Of a stretch of 64,000 nt of DNA, positions 9,146 through 19,082 are shown piece after piece (the stretch's first letter is position 1; every line of letters begins with the position of its first letter). Below the pieces are notes generated by a model. The model saw only the letters and a program-made list of their open reading frames with translations. It did not search any database and had not been told where the DNA came from. The DNA is from Leptospira koniambonensis (GTDB taxonomy: Bacteria; Spirochaetota; Leptospiria; Leptospirales; Leptospiraceae), in contig NZ_RQFY01000001.1 in assembly GCF_004769555.1 (NCBI RefSeq), forward strand, positions 744,001 through 808,000, in the 5' to 3' direction. A program made the translations under genes and the position numbers.

Positions 9146-9186
9146 AAAAAAAGGAAAGCAAATCCACTTTCGTGAACCCGCTTTCC
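9146..9186 (-). terminator. Rho-independent terminator after fbaB
   Basis: On the minus strand a GGAAAGC stem pairs with GCTTTCC (9180-9186 with 9153-9159), and seven or more T follow. It lies about 60 nt past the stop of the aldolase gene. Confidence 0.75.
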
Positions 9187-9248
9187 CCCTCGAATTTTTC
9201 CGATTTTGTTTTTTGTACCGGAAAAATGATCTATGTTTTAATCAGCTG

Positions 9249-10304
9249 TTAAGCGATTGTTACGTCTTTAGAAAGATATACGTCTTGGATTGCATTCAAC
9301 AAGGCAACTCCATCTTTCATAGGCTTTTGGAATGCTTTTCTTCCGGAGATAAGTCCCATTCCACCGGCTCTTTTATTGATAACTGCAGCTTTTACTGCAT
9401 CACCAAGGTCATTAGAACCGGAAGGTCCACCAGAGTTGATTAGACCAATTTTACCCATATAACAGTTTGCTACTTGGTATCTCGCCATATCGATCGGATG
9501 CTCAGAAGAAAGATCAGTATACATCTTATCATCTTTTTTACCGAATTTCAGATCTCTGAATCCACCTAAGTTGGTTTCAGGTAATTTTTGTTTTACGATA
9601 TCTGCCTGGATAGTAGCAGCCAAATGGTTTGCTTGTCCAGTAAGGTCAGTAGCGATATGATAATCTGCTTTATCATTTTTGAATCCATCGTTTCTGAGAT
9701 ATGCCCAAAGAATAGTTACTAGTCCTAGTTCATGAGCTCTGTGAAAAGCTTCAGAGATCTCTTGGATCTGTCTGGAACTTTCGTCAGAACCAAAATAGAT
9801 CGTAGCTCCTACAGCTGCTGCTCCCATATCGAATGCCTGCTCTACATTTGCAAAGAGGATCTGATCGAATTTGTTTGGATAGCTTAGAAGTTCGTTATGA
9901 TTGATCTTAACTACAAAAGGAATTTTGTGAGCGTACTGACGAGATACTAATCCTAAAACTCCAAGAGTGGAAGCAACTGCATTACATCCGCCTTCGATAG
10001 CAAGTTTTACGATATTTTCTGGATCGAAATAAGCAGGGTTTTTAGCGAAGGAAGCACCCGCACTATGCTCAATCCCTTGGTCTACAGGAAGAATGGAAAG
10101 ATATCCTGTTCCAGCAAGACGTCCAGTGTTGTAGATGGATTGGAAATTTTTAAGAACAGAGTTGTTTCTGTCGGTCTTAGCAAAAATTTCGTCAACGTAA
10201 TTGGGACCAGGGATGGTCAGGGTCTCCTTCGGGATGGTTTTAGAGACATGATTTAAGAGAGAATCCGCTTCCGCACCTAATGCGCTCTTGATTTTATCTA
10301 ACAT
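9249..10304 (-). CDS. fbaB: Class I fructose-bisphosphate aldolase (DhnA/FbaB type)
   Basis: 351 residues from the ATG at 10304; the frame extends upstream to 10514 but that part overlaps the kinase gene and is not aldolase-like. Cleaves fructose-1,6-bisphosphate to glyceraldehyde-3-phosphate and dihydroxyacetone phosphate through a Schiff base. Family features: [10 protein letters not shown], a VVKINHNE block holding a likely active-site Lys, and NSGGPSG followed by [16 protein letters not shown], a phosphate-binding end. The start has AGGT in its leader. A terminator follows the gene. Confidence 0.88.
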   Translation of the reverse strand: MLDKIKSALGAEADSLLNHVSKTIPKETLTIPGPNYVDEIFAKTDRNNSVLKNFQSIYNTGRLAGTGYLSILPVDQGIEHSAGASFAKNPAYFDPENIVKLAIEGGCNAVASTLGVLGLVSRQYAHKIPFVVKINHNELLSYPNKFDQILFANVEQAFDMGAAAVGATIYFGSDESSRQIQEISEAFHRAHELGLVTILWAYLRNDGFKNDKADYHIATDLTGQANHLAATIQADIVKQKLPETNLGGFRDLKFGKKDDKMYTDLSSEHPIDMARYQVANCYMGKIGLINSGGPSGSNDLGDAVKAAVINKRAGGMGLISGRKAFQKPMKDGVALLNAIQDVYLSKDVTIA

Positions 10305-10419
10305 TCCAGTTATACCTATTGGTTTTATCGATCTGGTGACTAGTTTTGGGGCGAAGCCCAAAATTTCCATCGATTTTCGGCGGGAATCCCGAGGCAAAGA
10401 GAAGGTTAAAGCAGGTTCT

Positions 10420-11928
10420 TTATTTAGTTTGGACTGGAAGGCGGATATGGAAGTCAGTGCCTGAACTGGACTTTTGGACATCCAGTTTTCCATGATTGGA
10501 TTGAATGATCCCATAACAAACAGAAAGGCCCATCCCTATCCGAGAATCATCTGATTGAATCCTTTCAAAAGGTTGGAAGGCATTCTCAGGATCCAATTCT
10601 CCGTTCAAGGTTCCTGAAAGTCGAATGTCCAGATACTTGCCAGAATCAGTTTTAGTATTTTCTACACCCGCGTTAAAATGGATCGTACTTCCTTTTAGAT
10701 CGGAACCAACTCCATCCGCGAAAAAATACAACAGATAATATAATACTTCTTTAATTTGATTTTGCTTTAAGAATATATCCGGCATGTCTTCCGGAATGTT
10801 TTTGGAAATTTCCAGGTTTTTGGATTTTAATAATTCGGAGATAATTCCCTCTACCCCGGCTATAATATCATCCAGTTTACACCAAGCAGGCTCTTCATTA
10901 TCAGAACGAGAGAATAAGATCAGATTTCGGATAATACCAGAAATCCTTTCTCCTTGTTCAATGATTACTCTTGCGTAATTTCGAATGTCTGTAGGAAGTT
11001 CTTTTTTATTACGAATAATATTCCCATAATTGATCACTCCCATAAGAGGATTATTGATCTCGTGAGCAATACCCGCTGCCAATTTCTGGATAGACTCCAA
11101 TCTTTTTTCGGATTGGATCACCTTCTCCATTTCTGAGATCCTTTTTTCGGATACGGATAGTAGGTCCAATTCGGAGAAGGTTACGATACTTCCCACAATC
11201 CGATTCGCCTCATCTCGAATAGGAGAAACTCTGAATCCTACTCTAACCTTTCTGTCATCCTTTCTAACAAGGACCGCTGGGATGTATCTGAGGTTATGGC
11301 CTAGATTATCAGGATGTTCTCCAGAACCGATCTGGGTTTGTATAAAAGAAAGGACCACATCTCCGGGTTTTCCAAGAGCCTCTTCCAGACTCCAGCCGGT
11401 CAGCTCTTCTGCGGAATGATTTAGAAATATAATATTTCCTTCTCCATCCAGAGAAACTGCACCTTCTGAAATACTTTGGATCACATTCTTAAATTCTTTG
11501 CCACTTTCCTTAACGATACCCAAACGTTTTTGTTGGCGAAGTGCAATCTCAATAGAAGACTTAAGCTGATGGTTCTGAAACGGTTTAGTGATATAAGCAT
11601 AAGTAGAAGCCGCGTCCATCGCTCTCATAAATGTAGAGTCGTCTGTGTATGCAGTCATAAAAACGATAGGAACGTCTTTGATCCTTTGGATATGTTGAGC
11701 AGTTTGGATCCCGTCCATATCTCCTTCGATAGAGATATCCATAAGAACTAGATCAGGATCAGTTTCCTTAAAAATAGATTGGGCGTCCTGACCGTTCGCA
11801 GCGACTCCCGCAACCTTATAACCTAAATTTTGGAGAGTCTTTTGGAGGTTGAAAGATAGAAGCCATTCGTCTTCGACGATTAGAATATTCGGTTGTTCTG
11901 AAGAAGAACTCATGTTCGATATTAACAT
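10420..11928 (-). CDS. Hybrid REC-PAS-HisKA protein with degenerate ATPase domain
   Basis: 502 residues. Domains in order: receiver (about 12-130, acidic pair Glu19/Asp20, phospho-acceptor Asp64, Lys115); PAS (about 143-255); dimerisation/H-box with [11 protein letters not shown] (His289); HATPase-like domain (about 385-500). The last domain keeps an FQPF box and a GMGLSV G2 box, but the N-box asparagines are replaced ([13 protein letters not shown]) and no DxGxG G1 box is present where LSGTLNG occurs. It may therefore be a weak or inactive kinase that receives phosphate on its receiver. The first ATG is 2 nt after AGGAAT; the ATG at 11913 is the alternative. No partner gene is adjacent. Confidence 0.85.
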   Translation of the reverse strand: MLISNMSSSSEQPNILIVEDEWLLSFNLQKTLQNLGYKVAGVAANGQDAQSIFKETDPDLVLMDISIEGDMDGIQTAQHIQRIKDVPIVFMTAYTDDSTFMRAMDAASTYAYITKPFQNHQLKSSIEIALRQQKRLGIVKESGKEFKNVIQSISEGAVSLDGEGNIIFLNHSAEELTGWSLEEALGKPGDVVLSFIQTQIGSGEHPDNLGHNLRYIPAVLVRKDDRKVRVGFRVSPIRDEANRIVGSIVTFSELDLLSVSEKRISEMEKVIQSEKRLESIQKLAAGIAHEINNPLMGVINYGNIIRNKKELPTDIRNYARVIIEQGERISGIIRNLILFSRSDNEEPAWCKLDDIIAGVEGIISELLKSKNLEISKNIPEDMPDIFLKQNQIKEVLYYLLYFFADGVGSDLKGSTIHFNAGVENTKTDSGKYLDIRLSGTLNGELDPENAFQPFERIQSDDSRIGMGLSVCYGIIQSNHGKLDVQKSSSGTDFHIRLPVQTK

Positions 11929-12214
11929 ATTCCTGAGGTGGTAAAAACTGCGGCTCTTCCGTTATGCTCCCACGTTAGGAGTGAATTGGGAAATCCTTTT
12001 TTAGGAATATAATTGTTTCCGCAAAATTTTCAAAACTTCTCCTTTGATCCATTTTAGCATTTTGGAATCCAGGAATAAATCACTGAATTTTCCAAACTCA
12101 AATCAGTCCTATTTTAATGTTTTTTTCCAAATTTAGTCCTCATTTTTCCGCTCATTCGACTAAAAGAACCAAAACCTTGTCATAGTTCCGACCTCTTTTT
12201 TCCAAAAAAAGTCC

Positions 12215-12243
12215 TTGAATCGAAGCTCCCTCAAAACTACACT
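12215..12243 (+). promoter_or_regulatory. Sigma70-like promoter for the CBS gene
   Basis: TTGAAT (12215-12220) and TACACT (12238-12243) with a 17-nt spacer lie just before the CBS-domain gene. The remaining 11929-12214 interval is AT-rich and shows no gene or convincing RNA. Confidence 0.4.
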
Positions 12244-12261
12244 TTGGGCCTAGAGGTAGCC

Positions 12262-12702
12262 ATGCTGGTAAAAGATATCTTGGAAAAAAAGGACCGAAAG
12301 ATCCTCTCGGTGGAACCCAGTACCACTGTTTGGGAAGCGATCCGATTTATGACCAAGTATGATATAGGTTCCGTGATAGTGCTTAAAGAAGGGAAACTCG
12401 CCGGTATATTTACAGAAAGGGATTTACTTCATTTCGCCTCCACAGATCGGGAAGCAGTATTCGATAAGACAGTGGCAGATCTAATGTCCACTACATTGAC
12501 TACTATGCAACCGAATGACCAAGTGGACGAAGTTCTTTCCATTATGCTAAAAAAAAGGATCCGGCACATGCCTATTCTAGATGGAAATAGATTGGTAGGG
12601 ATCGTTTCTATCGGAGACGCTGTAAAAGCCAAAATCGCAAAAACGGAAGAAGAGAATAAAAACTTAAAAAATTATATATATAGTGAATCCGGATTTATCT
12701 GA
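12262..12702 (+). CDS. Two-CBS-domain protein
   Basis: 146 residues from the ATG at 12262, which has an AGAGG site; a TTG 18 nt upstream is less likely. The protein is one CBS pair: first repeat about 8-62 (SVEPSTTVWEAIRFMTKYDIGSV then GIFTERDLL), second about 75-130 (TMQPNDQVDEVLSIMLKKRIRHMPIL then GIVSIGDAV). CBS pairs bind adenine nucleotides and act as energy sensors or regulatory modules; as a stand-alone protein its target is unknown. It resembles the inosine-monophosphate-dehydrogenase-like CBS proteins found alone in many bacteria. Confidence 0.85.
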   Translation: MLVKDILEKKDRKILSVEPSTTVWEAIRFMTKYDIGSVIVLKEGKLAGIFTERDLLHFASTDREAVFDKTVADLMSTTLTTMQPNDQVDEVLSIMLKKRIRHMPILDGNRLVGIVSIGDAVKAKIAKTEEENKNLKNYIYSESGFI

Positions 12703-12767
12703 TCCTTTTTTATTCCTTCTGCCGGGATATATCCCGATCATCGAACCTTGAAGATACTTATAGAAAA

Positions 12768-12925
12768 ATGCCCCGCCTGGACTATATCCAGGGGGCAAGT
12801 GGCTCACATTCGGGTATTCCCGTTAATTCCTAAAAAGTAATACCATTACCCAAACCAGCAACTCCGTTTTTTGGAAATCGGGTTGCCGGAATCACTTTTC
12901 CGGTAAGTATAGACTAAGGCGGCAT
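12768..12925 (+). ncRNA. Candidate structured RNA, about 160 nt
   Basis: The ends can pair: ATGCCCCGCC near 12768 with GGCGGCAT at 12918-12925, leaving a 2-nt bulge. Inside, CCTGGA/TCCAGG (local alternative at the 5' end), CGGG/CCCG near 12811-12822 and TTGCCGGAA/TTCCGGTAA (12883-12891 with 12898-12906) form further stems. A separate palindrome CGGGATATATCCCG lies at 12723-12736. No coding frame spans the region. The strand and class are not known; a leader of the downstream 58-aa gene or a free RNA are both possible. Confidence 0.3.
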
Positions 12926-12949
12926 TCCTAAACCGAACTTAAATCAGAG

Positions 12950-13126
12950 ATGAAACTCCTTTTAATTATATTATTCGCATATTTAACCTATCGTTTTTTA
13001 CAAAGACTCATGTTTCCTCAGCGGAACGAAGGTTCAGGTTTTAGAGTGGTGTATCCAGACAGAGAATATTCTTCCGGGGAAAAAGATATCTCCGCGAAAG
13101 GAAGAGTAGTAGAAAAGGGAGAATGA
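12950..13126 (+). CDS. 58-residue putative membrane peptide
   Basis: A short open frame from ATG to TGA. The protein starts with a hydrophobic helix (MKLLLIILFAYLTYRFLQRL) and continues with a charged tail FRVVYPDREYSSGEKD. The single N-terminal helix followed by a short polar tail is like other small bacterial membrane peptides. It ends 8 nt before the lipoprotein gene start and its GGGAG end region can act as that gene's ribosome site, consistent with an operon. Family unknown; reality supported by composition and by tight spacing. Confidence 0.5.
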   Translation: MKLLLIILFAYLTYRFLQRLMFPQRNEGSGFRVVYPDREYSSGEKDISAKGRVVEKGE

Positions 13127-13134
13127 TCTAAGGA

Positions 13135-13635
13135 ATGAATATCCGATTTTCCTATTTTATAATTTTGTTATACGCGTTTCTCTTTGTTTCCTGTTTAGGA
13201 ATGAGCGGAGAATTCGGCTGGGCTTTGGTGGATGAGACCAAACAAAGTCTGCTGGAGAAAAAATTCACTACAGTTCAGGAATTTACTCTTACTAGGGAGA
13301 AGTTGATCTTTCCCACAAACAAAACATTAGTTTATATTTATAAATTTTCCAGGATGCCAAATCCAGAAGCAGAGATCTATGTAAGTTTGAGCAGATTCCA
13401 AGTTGGCTTTAACGAGATAGAAGTAAAACGTAAAAGGCCAGAAGTTTCCAGCTCCAGTATCACAGGTCGTTTCCAAGAATTGATCGCAGGCAAATATTTA
13501 GTCAAGGTCTCCTACGAGGGAGAAGTGATCGATCAAGTTGAATTCAGAGTAATAGAACCGGAAGAGAGAGAAGAAGAAAAAGAATCCGGTGACGATGTGG
13601 AAAAATACACTAAAGCAAAGAAGAGTTTAAATTAA
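13135..13635 (+). CDS. Lipoprotein of unknown function
   Basis: 166 residues with a signal ending FVSC (Cys20), a leptospiral lipobox. The middle is beta-rich (FTTVQEFTLTREKLIF, YIYKFSRMPNPEAEIYVSLS), resembling an immunoglobulin-like sandwich, and the C-terminus is strongly acidic (EEREEEKESGDD). No named family. It is convergent with the TPR gene; a CTGCAC/GTGCAG hairpin at 13642-13658 follows the stop. Confidence 0.65.
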   Translation: MNIRFSYFIILLYAFLFVSCLGMSGEFGWALVDETKQSLLEKKFTTVQEFTLTREKLIFPTNKTLVYIYKFSRMPNPEAEIYVSLSRFQVGFNEIEVKRKRPEVSSSSITGRFQELIAGKYLVKVSYEGEVIDQVEFRVIEPEEREEEKESGDDVEKYTKAKKSLN

Positions 13636-13719
13636 GCACCTCTGCACAGGATGTGCAGGCGAAGGGGAAGGCAAAAATTTACTCCAAGAAGTTGTTTCGT
13701 TAAGTATTTCGGAAAGATC

Positions 13720-15660
13720 CTAATATGTATCTCCTGAAAGTGGATCCCTTGGATAAGGATCTCTTTGCATCCCGTCTTCTAAAATTTTATTGATCCTTTC
13801 TATATTTTTTAAAGCAAGATTGATCTCTGTTTGATTTCCCACTTTTAGGATCTCTTCATTCATCTTCTTGGATTGTCCGTAATCCTTATCAAATTCATAT
13901 AATACGGATAATCTTTGCATTGCCCGCGGCCCAGGAGAAGTATCCAGCTTAGTTCTAATAATATCCATTTTTTCTTTGGATTCTTCCATCTCCAAACTTT
14001 TGAGTCTGTATTGAGCCATGTCTTGGTCGTTCGTTCTCTCTAGGAGACCTTTTTTGATCTGTAATAATTCCTTTTTGCCTAGGGAATATTTTTCTTCTTC
14101 TAATTTTAAATTTTCCCTAAGTCGATCGTATGCCTGGATAGATCTAATGAGTTCTTCTTTTTCTTTAGGAGGTTTTTTCTCATATCTGTATAGTTTAGAG
14201 ATCCCTAAATAAGCAAGGACTTCCATTCGGATCCTTTCTTGTGAATCCGTAAAAGATAGATCAGAAGCAGTTGCTTTTTCCTGCTCTCTAATCTGCAGCC
14301 AGTCTTCGTAATATTTTTTGCCAGATTCTAAATTGCCTAGTTTACTTTCGAAAAAATTCCCCAGTTCAAATGCATAGATCCCTTTTTTCTTTGGATCGGG
14401 TTCTGAAAGATAATATTTTTCGTAAAACTCCGCAGCTAAAACATATTGTTTGAGTTCCGTATGTAAAGAAGCGATCGCACGATATACATAAGCAATCTCT
14501 GCTGGAGTTTTATTTTCTTTTAATGCGAGGGCCAAAAATTTTAAGAAGAAGTCTAGAGACTTTGCTTTTTTACCCGAGGATTTTAGCTCTTCTGCCAAGG
14601 CTAAAACTATTTGAGAATGTTCAGGATCTAAACGAAATGCAAGCTCGAGTAAAGCGGCATAAGCGAAGAAGTCTGTATTTCTTTTATAATCAAATAAAAC
14701 AAAGATCCCCTGCCCGCTCACAGAGGTTTTATTCACTACTTTTAGCCTTTCCTTGTTTTCATTCTCCGAATCTTTTACGAATTTCGCTAAGGCAAAAACT
14801 ATGTCCGCGTCTTCTCTAGACTTTCTTTTGAAAAATGGATAATAATTATTCTCGAATGAATCTTTATAAGCGCTGGCTGCTCCTTTTAATGAATCATCCG
14901 CAGTTTTTACATTCTGTTTTGCAAGACTGATATCATTTGAAGTAACCTTGCGAGCATTCGCAGGGGGATTAGATTCAAAGATCAGATCCTTCTCCCTTGC
15001 CGAAGAAGCTTCTAAAAGATGGACTCTATCCTTTGCATTTTCCAGATCTAGAGTTGCTTTTTCTAATTCTTTTTTGACCTTAGCGTGTTGTCTTGCTCTA
15101 TCGACTTCGTTTGTATCGTATAATTCTCTCAGTCTTTCTTCTTTTGGAAATGATTCTTCTGTATGAGAAAAATCTCTATATCTGAGTGCCGCCAAGGCTT
15201 CTTCCAATGCCTTGAAGTTCTGTTTCTTCTTTGAATATTCTTGGCTGAGTAACCAATGTAGTTCGAATAAAATAGGAGAATCACGAAGTTGTTGTCCCCC
15301 AGTTATCTTTCCTAACATTTTTAAGATCAAAAGACGAAGAGTGTTTCGATCTGTTTTTTCTGTGAAGATACGACCAAGTCTTCTTTCTTCTTCCGTTCTT
15401 TTTGGATCCACGAATTGAGCATAGTAAGGATCTAAAACCTGACGGATCATTGTGATCGGATCAGAAGCAGTGTCAGAAGAATTGAGTAAGTTCTCCTTTA
15501 ATGTTCGGAGAGTTGCTGGAGGGATTACCTCATGAGGAAGTTTATAAATACCTGCAGGATCTAGTCTTTGGTCCTGCTCATCCGCCTCGGTTCGGACGCC
15601 TACTCCTAACCCAAAAATGATCAGGAGTAACACGCCCACTATTAGGCGGGCTTGTTTCAT
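13720..15660 (-). CDS. Exported TPR-like helical protein
   Basis: 646 residues. An N-terminal signal or anchor (about 1-26, [16 protein letters not shown]) precedes a long helical protein. Coiled-coil-like Glu/Lys/Ala stretches are seen near 190-260 and TPR-like helical repeats (for example [43 protein letters not shown]) between about 330 and 480. TPR arrays hold protein partners, probably in the periplasm. The start overlaps the cheW stop by 4 nt (ATGA), so the two are coupled. No enzyme motif seen. Confidence 0.75.
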   Translation of the reverse strand: MKQARLIVGVLLLIIFGLGVGVRTEADEQDQRLDPAGIYKLPHEVIPPATLRTLKENLLNSSDTASDPITMIRQVLDPYYAQFVDPKRTEEERRLGRIFTEKTDRNTLRLLILKMLGKITGGQQLRDSPILFELHWLLSQEYSKKKQNFKALEEALAALRYRDFSHTEESFPKEERLRELYDTNEVDRARQHAKVKKELEKATLDLENAKDRVHLLEASSAREKDLIFESNPPANARKVTSNDISLAKQNVKTADDSLKGAASAYKDSFENNYYPFFKRKSREDADIVFALAKFVKDSENENKERLKVVNKTSVSGQGIFVLFDYKRNTDFFAYAALLELAFRLDPEHSQIVLALAEELKSSGKKAKSLDFFLKFLALALKENKTPAEIAYVYRAIASLHTELKQYVLAAEFYEKYYLSEPDPKKKGIYAFELGNFFESKLGNLESGKKYYEDWLQIREQEKATASDLSFTDSQERIRMEVLAYLGISKLYRYEKKPPKEKEELIRSIQAYDRLRENLKLEEEKYSLGKKELLQIKKGLLERTNDQDMAQYRLKSLEMEESKEKMDIIRTKLDTSPGPRAMQRLSVLYEFDKDYGQSKKMNEEILKVGNQTEINLALKNIERINKILEDGMQRDPYPRDPLSGDTY

Positions 15661-16121
15661 TTCGCCCCGGCACCCAACTCCGCTAATTCTTCAGATCCTA
15701 GAATTTTTTCGATATCGATCAGGATGATGAACCTATCGTCCTTTTTACCGACACCCGTGATATAACGGGAGGAAATTCCTTTGATTGAAGGAGGAGGAGG
15801 ATTGATTGTTTCTGGAGGAAAAAGAGCTACGTTAGCTACCTTATCAACTATGATACCGACGGATTCTCCGCCAATTTTTACCACGATCGCACGGTCATAA
15901 CCTTGCTCATGGGAATGGGGAATATTAAGTTTTACACCTAGGTCCACCATCTTCACTACTTTACCACGGATATCCATGATACCTGCGAAGTAGTTTTTGG
16001 ATCTAGGAACCTTTACCAGGTTATGGATCTTGATGATCTCATCAACGAGAACGATTGGAAGAGCGTATTCTTCCTCTCCCAAGCTAAATAGAATGTACTG
16101 GTGTTCGATTTCGGCGGACAT
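15657..16121 (-). CDS. cheW: CheW chemotaxis coupling protein
   Basis: 154 residues, the full CheW length: an SH3-like double barrel with [15 protein letters not shown] at the start, [24 protein letters not shown] in the middle and [14 protein letters not shown] near the end. CheW links methyl-accepting receptors to CheA. The ATG has a very strong AGGAGG site. It stands with a TPR protein and a membrane protein rather than with cheA or receptors, so it may serve an accessory array or another CheW-scaffolded complex. Confidence 0.9.
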   Translation of the reverse strand: MSAEIEHQYILFSLGEEEYALPIVLVDEIIKIHNLVKVPRSKNYFAGIMDIRGKVVKMVDLGVKLNIPHSHEQGYDRAIVVKIGGESVGIIVDKVANVALFPPETINPPPPSIKGISSRYITGVGKKDDRFIILIDIEKILGSEELAELGAGAK

Positions 16122-16131
16122 TCCCCCTCCT

Positions 16132-16863
16132 TTAGAAACGGGTGAATCCGTAGTAATAAAAATACGATCCAGAACCTAAAAAGATTACAACTTTTGAAAA
16201 AAGCGGATCGCGTTTCCTCAGTATCCAGTCCAATCCGCCAAAAAGCAAACCGAAAACGGCGAGCGAAAATCCGAGCAAATAAAAATCCATGTACGCATAC
16301 CAGATTCCTAGAGCGGATGCAAGGCCTAAAGAATAGTCCTGTAGATCTCCCCAGATCCTTCTTTTGATCCTGGTCCATAAGGGCTCTTTTTTCTCTCTTT
16401 GGAAAAATCTTTTCCAGGATCTAGGATTTCTATCGATCCCAAAAATATGATCGTACTTGGTGGAAACTTCCCAAGGTTTAGGAGTCCTTCTCTCCGGTCC
16501 CCCCAATGGTTCAGGAGAAACTCCGTACGCCCCGCCCATAATCTGCAAAGCATCCTTATCAGGAAGAGAAGATAATAAGTCTCTAAATGGTGCGAATCTG
16601 GAATAAAGAGGATAAGACCTACCTGTGGTTAGGTCGGTCTCTTTTAGGATGGATCCATCTCTAATAGTGGAAACATAAATGCGGCCATTCTCTCCGGCGG
16701 CTTCCAAAGTAAGTCTGATCTTACGATCATGAAAATGAAAGTCCGCCTGGAGAATATCTCCATCTGGAGTTTTAGCTTGGTAGGATTTTGTATATCCTTT
16801 GGCTGGAGGAAACTCGGGTTTCCACCAACGTCTTAAAAGAGAATAGTCCTGGAAGGAGGCCAT
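16132..16863 (-). CDS. Membrane protein of unknown function upstream of cheW
   Basis: 243 residues. The N-terminal two thirds are soluble and beta-rich ([21 protein letters not shown]). Two or three hydrophobic segments occupy residues about 175-240 and the chain ends FYYYGFTRF. Only 10 nt separate its stop from cheW. The start lacks a clear ribosome site; an alternative start inside is possible. No family recognised. Being first in the unit with cheW, it might be related to the array, which is speculation. Confidence 0.6.
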   Translation of the reverse strand: MASFQDYSLLRRWWKPEFPPAKGYTKSYQAKTPDGDILQADFHFHDRKIRLTLEAAGENGRIYVSTIRDGSILKETDLTTGRSYPLYSRFAPFRDLLSSLPDKDALQIMGGAYGVSPEPLGGPERRTPKPWEVSTKYDHIFGIDRNPRSWKRFFQREKKEPLWTRIKRRIWGDLQDYSLGLASALGIWYAYMDFYLLGFSLAVFGLLFGGLDWILRKRDPLFSKVVIFLGSGSYFYYYGFTRF

Positions 16864-16955
16864 ACAGCAACATGATCGGCAAATTTTGAATTTTGCTTTA
16901 GGCTTTGATAGTTGCTAATTTCGAGTCGGGAGAGTTCCCGATGAGGATGGCGGGC

Positions 16956-16993
16956 GAAAAAGACCGGGTCTTCGATTCGATTTCCCGGTCTTT
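16956..16993 (-). terminator. Terminator after the 31-aa peptide gene
   Basis: AAAGACCGGG (16959-16968) pairs perfectly with CCCGGTCTTT (16984-16993); on the minus strand the stem is followed by five T. It is about 20 nt past the stop of the small basic gene. Confidence 0.75.
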
Positions 16994-17011
16994 AGATATC
17001 AAAAGAATATC

Positions 17012-17107
17012 TTATTTGCCTTTCTTCTTATGACGATTCTGTCTTCTTTTTTTCTTCCTCTTATGAGTCGCGATCTTTCTTCGCTTTCTTTTTTTACCGG
17101 AAGGCAT
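17012..17107 (-). CDS. 31-residue very basic peptide (AURKAIP1/COX24-like)
   Basis: The product starts MPSGKKRKRRKIATHKRKKK and ends NRHKKKGK; about two thirds of its residues are Lys or Arg. Short Lys/Arg peptides with the KKRKRRKIATHKRKK pattern are known in spirochaetes and Bacteroidetes as AURKAIP1/COX24-domain proteins, related to mitochondrial ribosome-associated proteins, and are probably ribosomal subunit components. The start has a clear AGGAGA site and the gene has its own terminator, both strong signs that it is real and highly expressed. It lies alone between manC and the membrane-protein gene. Confidence 0.8.
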   Translation of the reverse strand: MPSGKKRKRRKIATHKRKKKRRQNRHKKKGK

Positions 17108-17144
17108 TCGGTTCTCCTGATTCTGTTCCTAACCTGTCAGGAAA

Positions 17145-18206
17145 TTATTCGGTGTACTTTTGTAAACCTTTATTTTTACGGATCTCGGCTACCATATTCT
17201 TGATATCACCTATTCCTTCTTTAGAAGCAATGAAAAGAACGTCTTCCTCTTCAACGACTACGATATCCTGCACTCCAAGTAATGCAGTGAATTCTTTTCT
17301 AGTTTGAGTGACGTTGTTTCCGGATTTATAAAATAGAATTTCTTTACCGATATGACGATTGCCTTGGTTATCTCCAGGCAATACTCTTTCCAATGAAAGC
17401 CAAGAGCCAACATCGTCCCAAGAGAAACTTGCTTCGACCATTCGGATACGAGCACTCTTTTCCATGATTGCAATATCAACCGGCTCGGATGGTAGAAGTT
17501 TGAATGCTTCTCCCAGATCTCCCATCTTCTTAAATGGAAATCTATCCTTAAGAGGTTTTAAAATTTTAGGAGAATGTTTTTCGAACTCATCTAAGATCAA
17601 ACTTGTCTTCCAAAGAAAGATCCCCGGGTTCCAATAGAAGTTTGCTTTTTTAATATACTTGAGAGCAGTTTTTACATCCGGCTTTTCGAAGAATGATTTT
17701 ACTTCGAATCCATGTTTAGTTGGTTTTCCAGAAGCGATATAACCGTAACCTACTTCAGGACGATTTGGTTTGATACCAAGTAGAACCAAATGTTCATCTG
17801 CTTCTTTTAAAGCCTTTTGGATACTCTTTGCAAATTCTTTGTCTGAATTTACCCAAGCATCTGCAGAAAGTACAACCTGAATTGGATCTCCAAACTTCTC
17901 CTTAAAATATAAAGAAGCGAGAGCAATGATCGGTGCAGTGTTTTTTCCTTCAGGCTCAATGATAAAATTATTCTCTGGGAAACTTCTTTCCTGAGCAAGT
18001 ATCGCTTTTTTTAAAGTAGCATTTGTTCCTATAAAAACTCTATCAGGACTTGTGATCGTATAAGCACGATTCAAAGTCTCTTTTAAGAGAGTGTTTTTAG
18101 AATATACTTTCTGGAGTTGTTTAGGAGTGGAAACTCTGGATCTTGGCCAGAATCTTTCTCCCTTTCCTCCCGCCATGATGAGTACTACGGGTTTGTCTTG
18201 TGTCAT
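17145..18206 (-). CDS. manC: Mannose-1-phosphate guanylyltransferase
   Basis: 353 residues, the single-domain form without the C-terminal isomerase cupin. It makes GDP-mannose from mannose-1-phosphate and GTP for surface polysaccharides. The pyrophosphorylase signature [14 protein letters not shown] is at residues about 11-24, the FFEKPD motif near 170 and NPGIFLW near 193. The start follows the stop of the SPFH-like gene directly (TAAATG). It belongs to the minus-strand run FYDLN-miaA-hfq-SPFH-manC. Confidence 0.92.
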   Translation of the reverse strand: MTQDKPVVLIMAGGKGERFWPRSRVSTPKQLQKVYSKNTLLKETLNRAYTITSPDRVFIGTNATLKKAILAQERSFPENNFIIEPEGKNTAPIIALASLYFKEKFGDPIQVVLSADAWVNSDKEFAKSIQKALKEADEHLVLLGIKPNRPEVGYGYIASGKPTKHGFEVKSFFEKPDVKTALKYIKKANFYWNPGIFLWKTSLILDEFEKHSPKILKPLKDRFPFKKMGDLGEAFKLLPSEPVDIAIMEKSARIRMVEASFSWDDVGSWLSLERVLPGDNQGNRHIGKEILFYKSGNNVTQTRKEFTALLGVQDIVVVEEEDVLFIASKEGIGDIKNMVAEIRKNKGLQKYTE

Positions 18207-19082
18207 TTATTCCACCTCTTTAGGTTTGGGGGCGGACTTTTTCTTACTCAAAGATTTAGGATCTCCAAAAACTGTATCGGAAGGAAGAAGTAGAACATCC
18301 ACATTCTCTCCGATATTATCGTAAAGTAGGAATTCCTTCATATCCGGATTCTTCTTTAGAAAATCCTTATATTGTTCCCATTTCTTTTTGGAAACTGCAA
18401 GTTTTGCTTCTTCTTGTATAGAGTAAGATTCCGCCTTTTTTAAGGCTTCTATTCTTTCTAACTTTTTAGCCAAAATATAGTTAGGATTACGGAATATATT
18501 CGCGATGAGTATCGGATCAGGAATATCCAGACTGATAATGCGAACCGATTCTATCTTAAGCCAGGAAACTTCATTCGAGAGAATTCTAACGATATCGTTC
18601 CTTAAAAAGGCAGAGATAGAATCTTTGTTTAAATTGATATTTTTCTCATCTTCTATCCCAGCTCTAAGCTTGGACTGAAAAATATTAGAGAGATATTTTG
18701 CTCTTCCTTGGTCAGTTCTTCCTCCGGAGAGAAAAAACTTTTTGGATCCTTCTTCCTCTAAATGAAAGGATAGGTCCAATTTCGCTCTGATCTTACCTTC
18801 TTCCGATTTTTCGGAGAATAATCCGGAAGAAAGATCGTGATGTATCTCTAACTCTAAAGCCAATGAGTTTAAGGATTCTTTACGAACGGACTTTTCCCAG
18901 AATTGGATCACAGCGGGCTCATAGGCAAAGCCCGGACCACGAATAAAGGAAACTAACTTAGAATCTTGTTCCCAGACAAGCAGGGCTTCTCCTTCTTTTA
19001 TAAAAAAAAGCGGATAGGATACAAGTATGATCCCCGCTAATATAAATAGAATGAAAAGTGCCCGGCCTATCTTTCGGAACAT
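18207..19082 (-). CDS. SPFH/band-7-like membrane protein
   Basis: 291 residues. One N-terminal transmembrane helix (about 7-28, ALFILFILAGIILVSYPLF) is followed by an outside domain with band-7 features: FIKEGEALLVWEQDSKLVSFIRGPGFAY near the start resembles the HflC/prohibitin beginning, then helical regions rich in Lys/Glu (LAKKLERIEALKKAESYSIQ) like the SPFH coiled coil. Overall divergence is high, so HflC identity is not claimed. It starts directly at the hfq stop (TAAATG), as hflK/hflC genes often sit near hfq. Confidence 0.6.
   Translation of the reverse strand: MFRKIGRALFILFILAGIILVSYPLFFIKEGEALLVWEQDSKLVSFIRGPGFAYEPAVIQFWEKSVRKESLNSLALELEIHHDLSSGLFSEKSEEGKIRAKLDLSFHLEEEGSKKFFLSGGRTDQGRAKYLSNIFQSKLRAGIEDEKNINLNKDSISAFLRNDIVRILSNEVSWLKIESVRIISLDIPDPILIANIFRNPNYILAKKLERIEALKKAESYSIQEEAKLAVSKKKWEQYKDFLKKNPDMKEFLLYDNIGENVDVLLLPSDTVFGDPKSLSKKKSAPKPKEVE

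Noticed and set aside
9249..10514. Longer aldolase frame starting at 10514
   Set aside because: The extra 70 residues overlap the kinase gene end and do not resemble the family; the ATG at 10304 gives the normal start.
12723..12736. CGGGATATATCCCG as a terminator of the CBS gene
   Set aside because: No T run on the plus strand; counted as part of the structured region instead.
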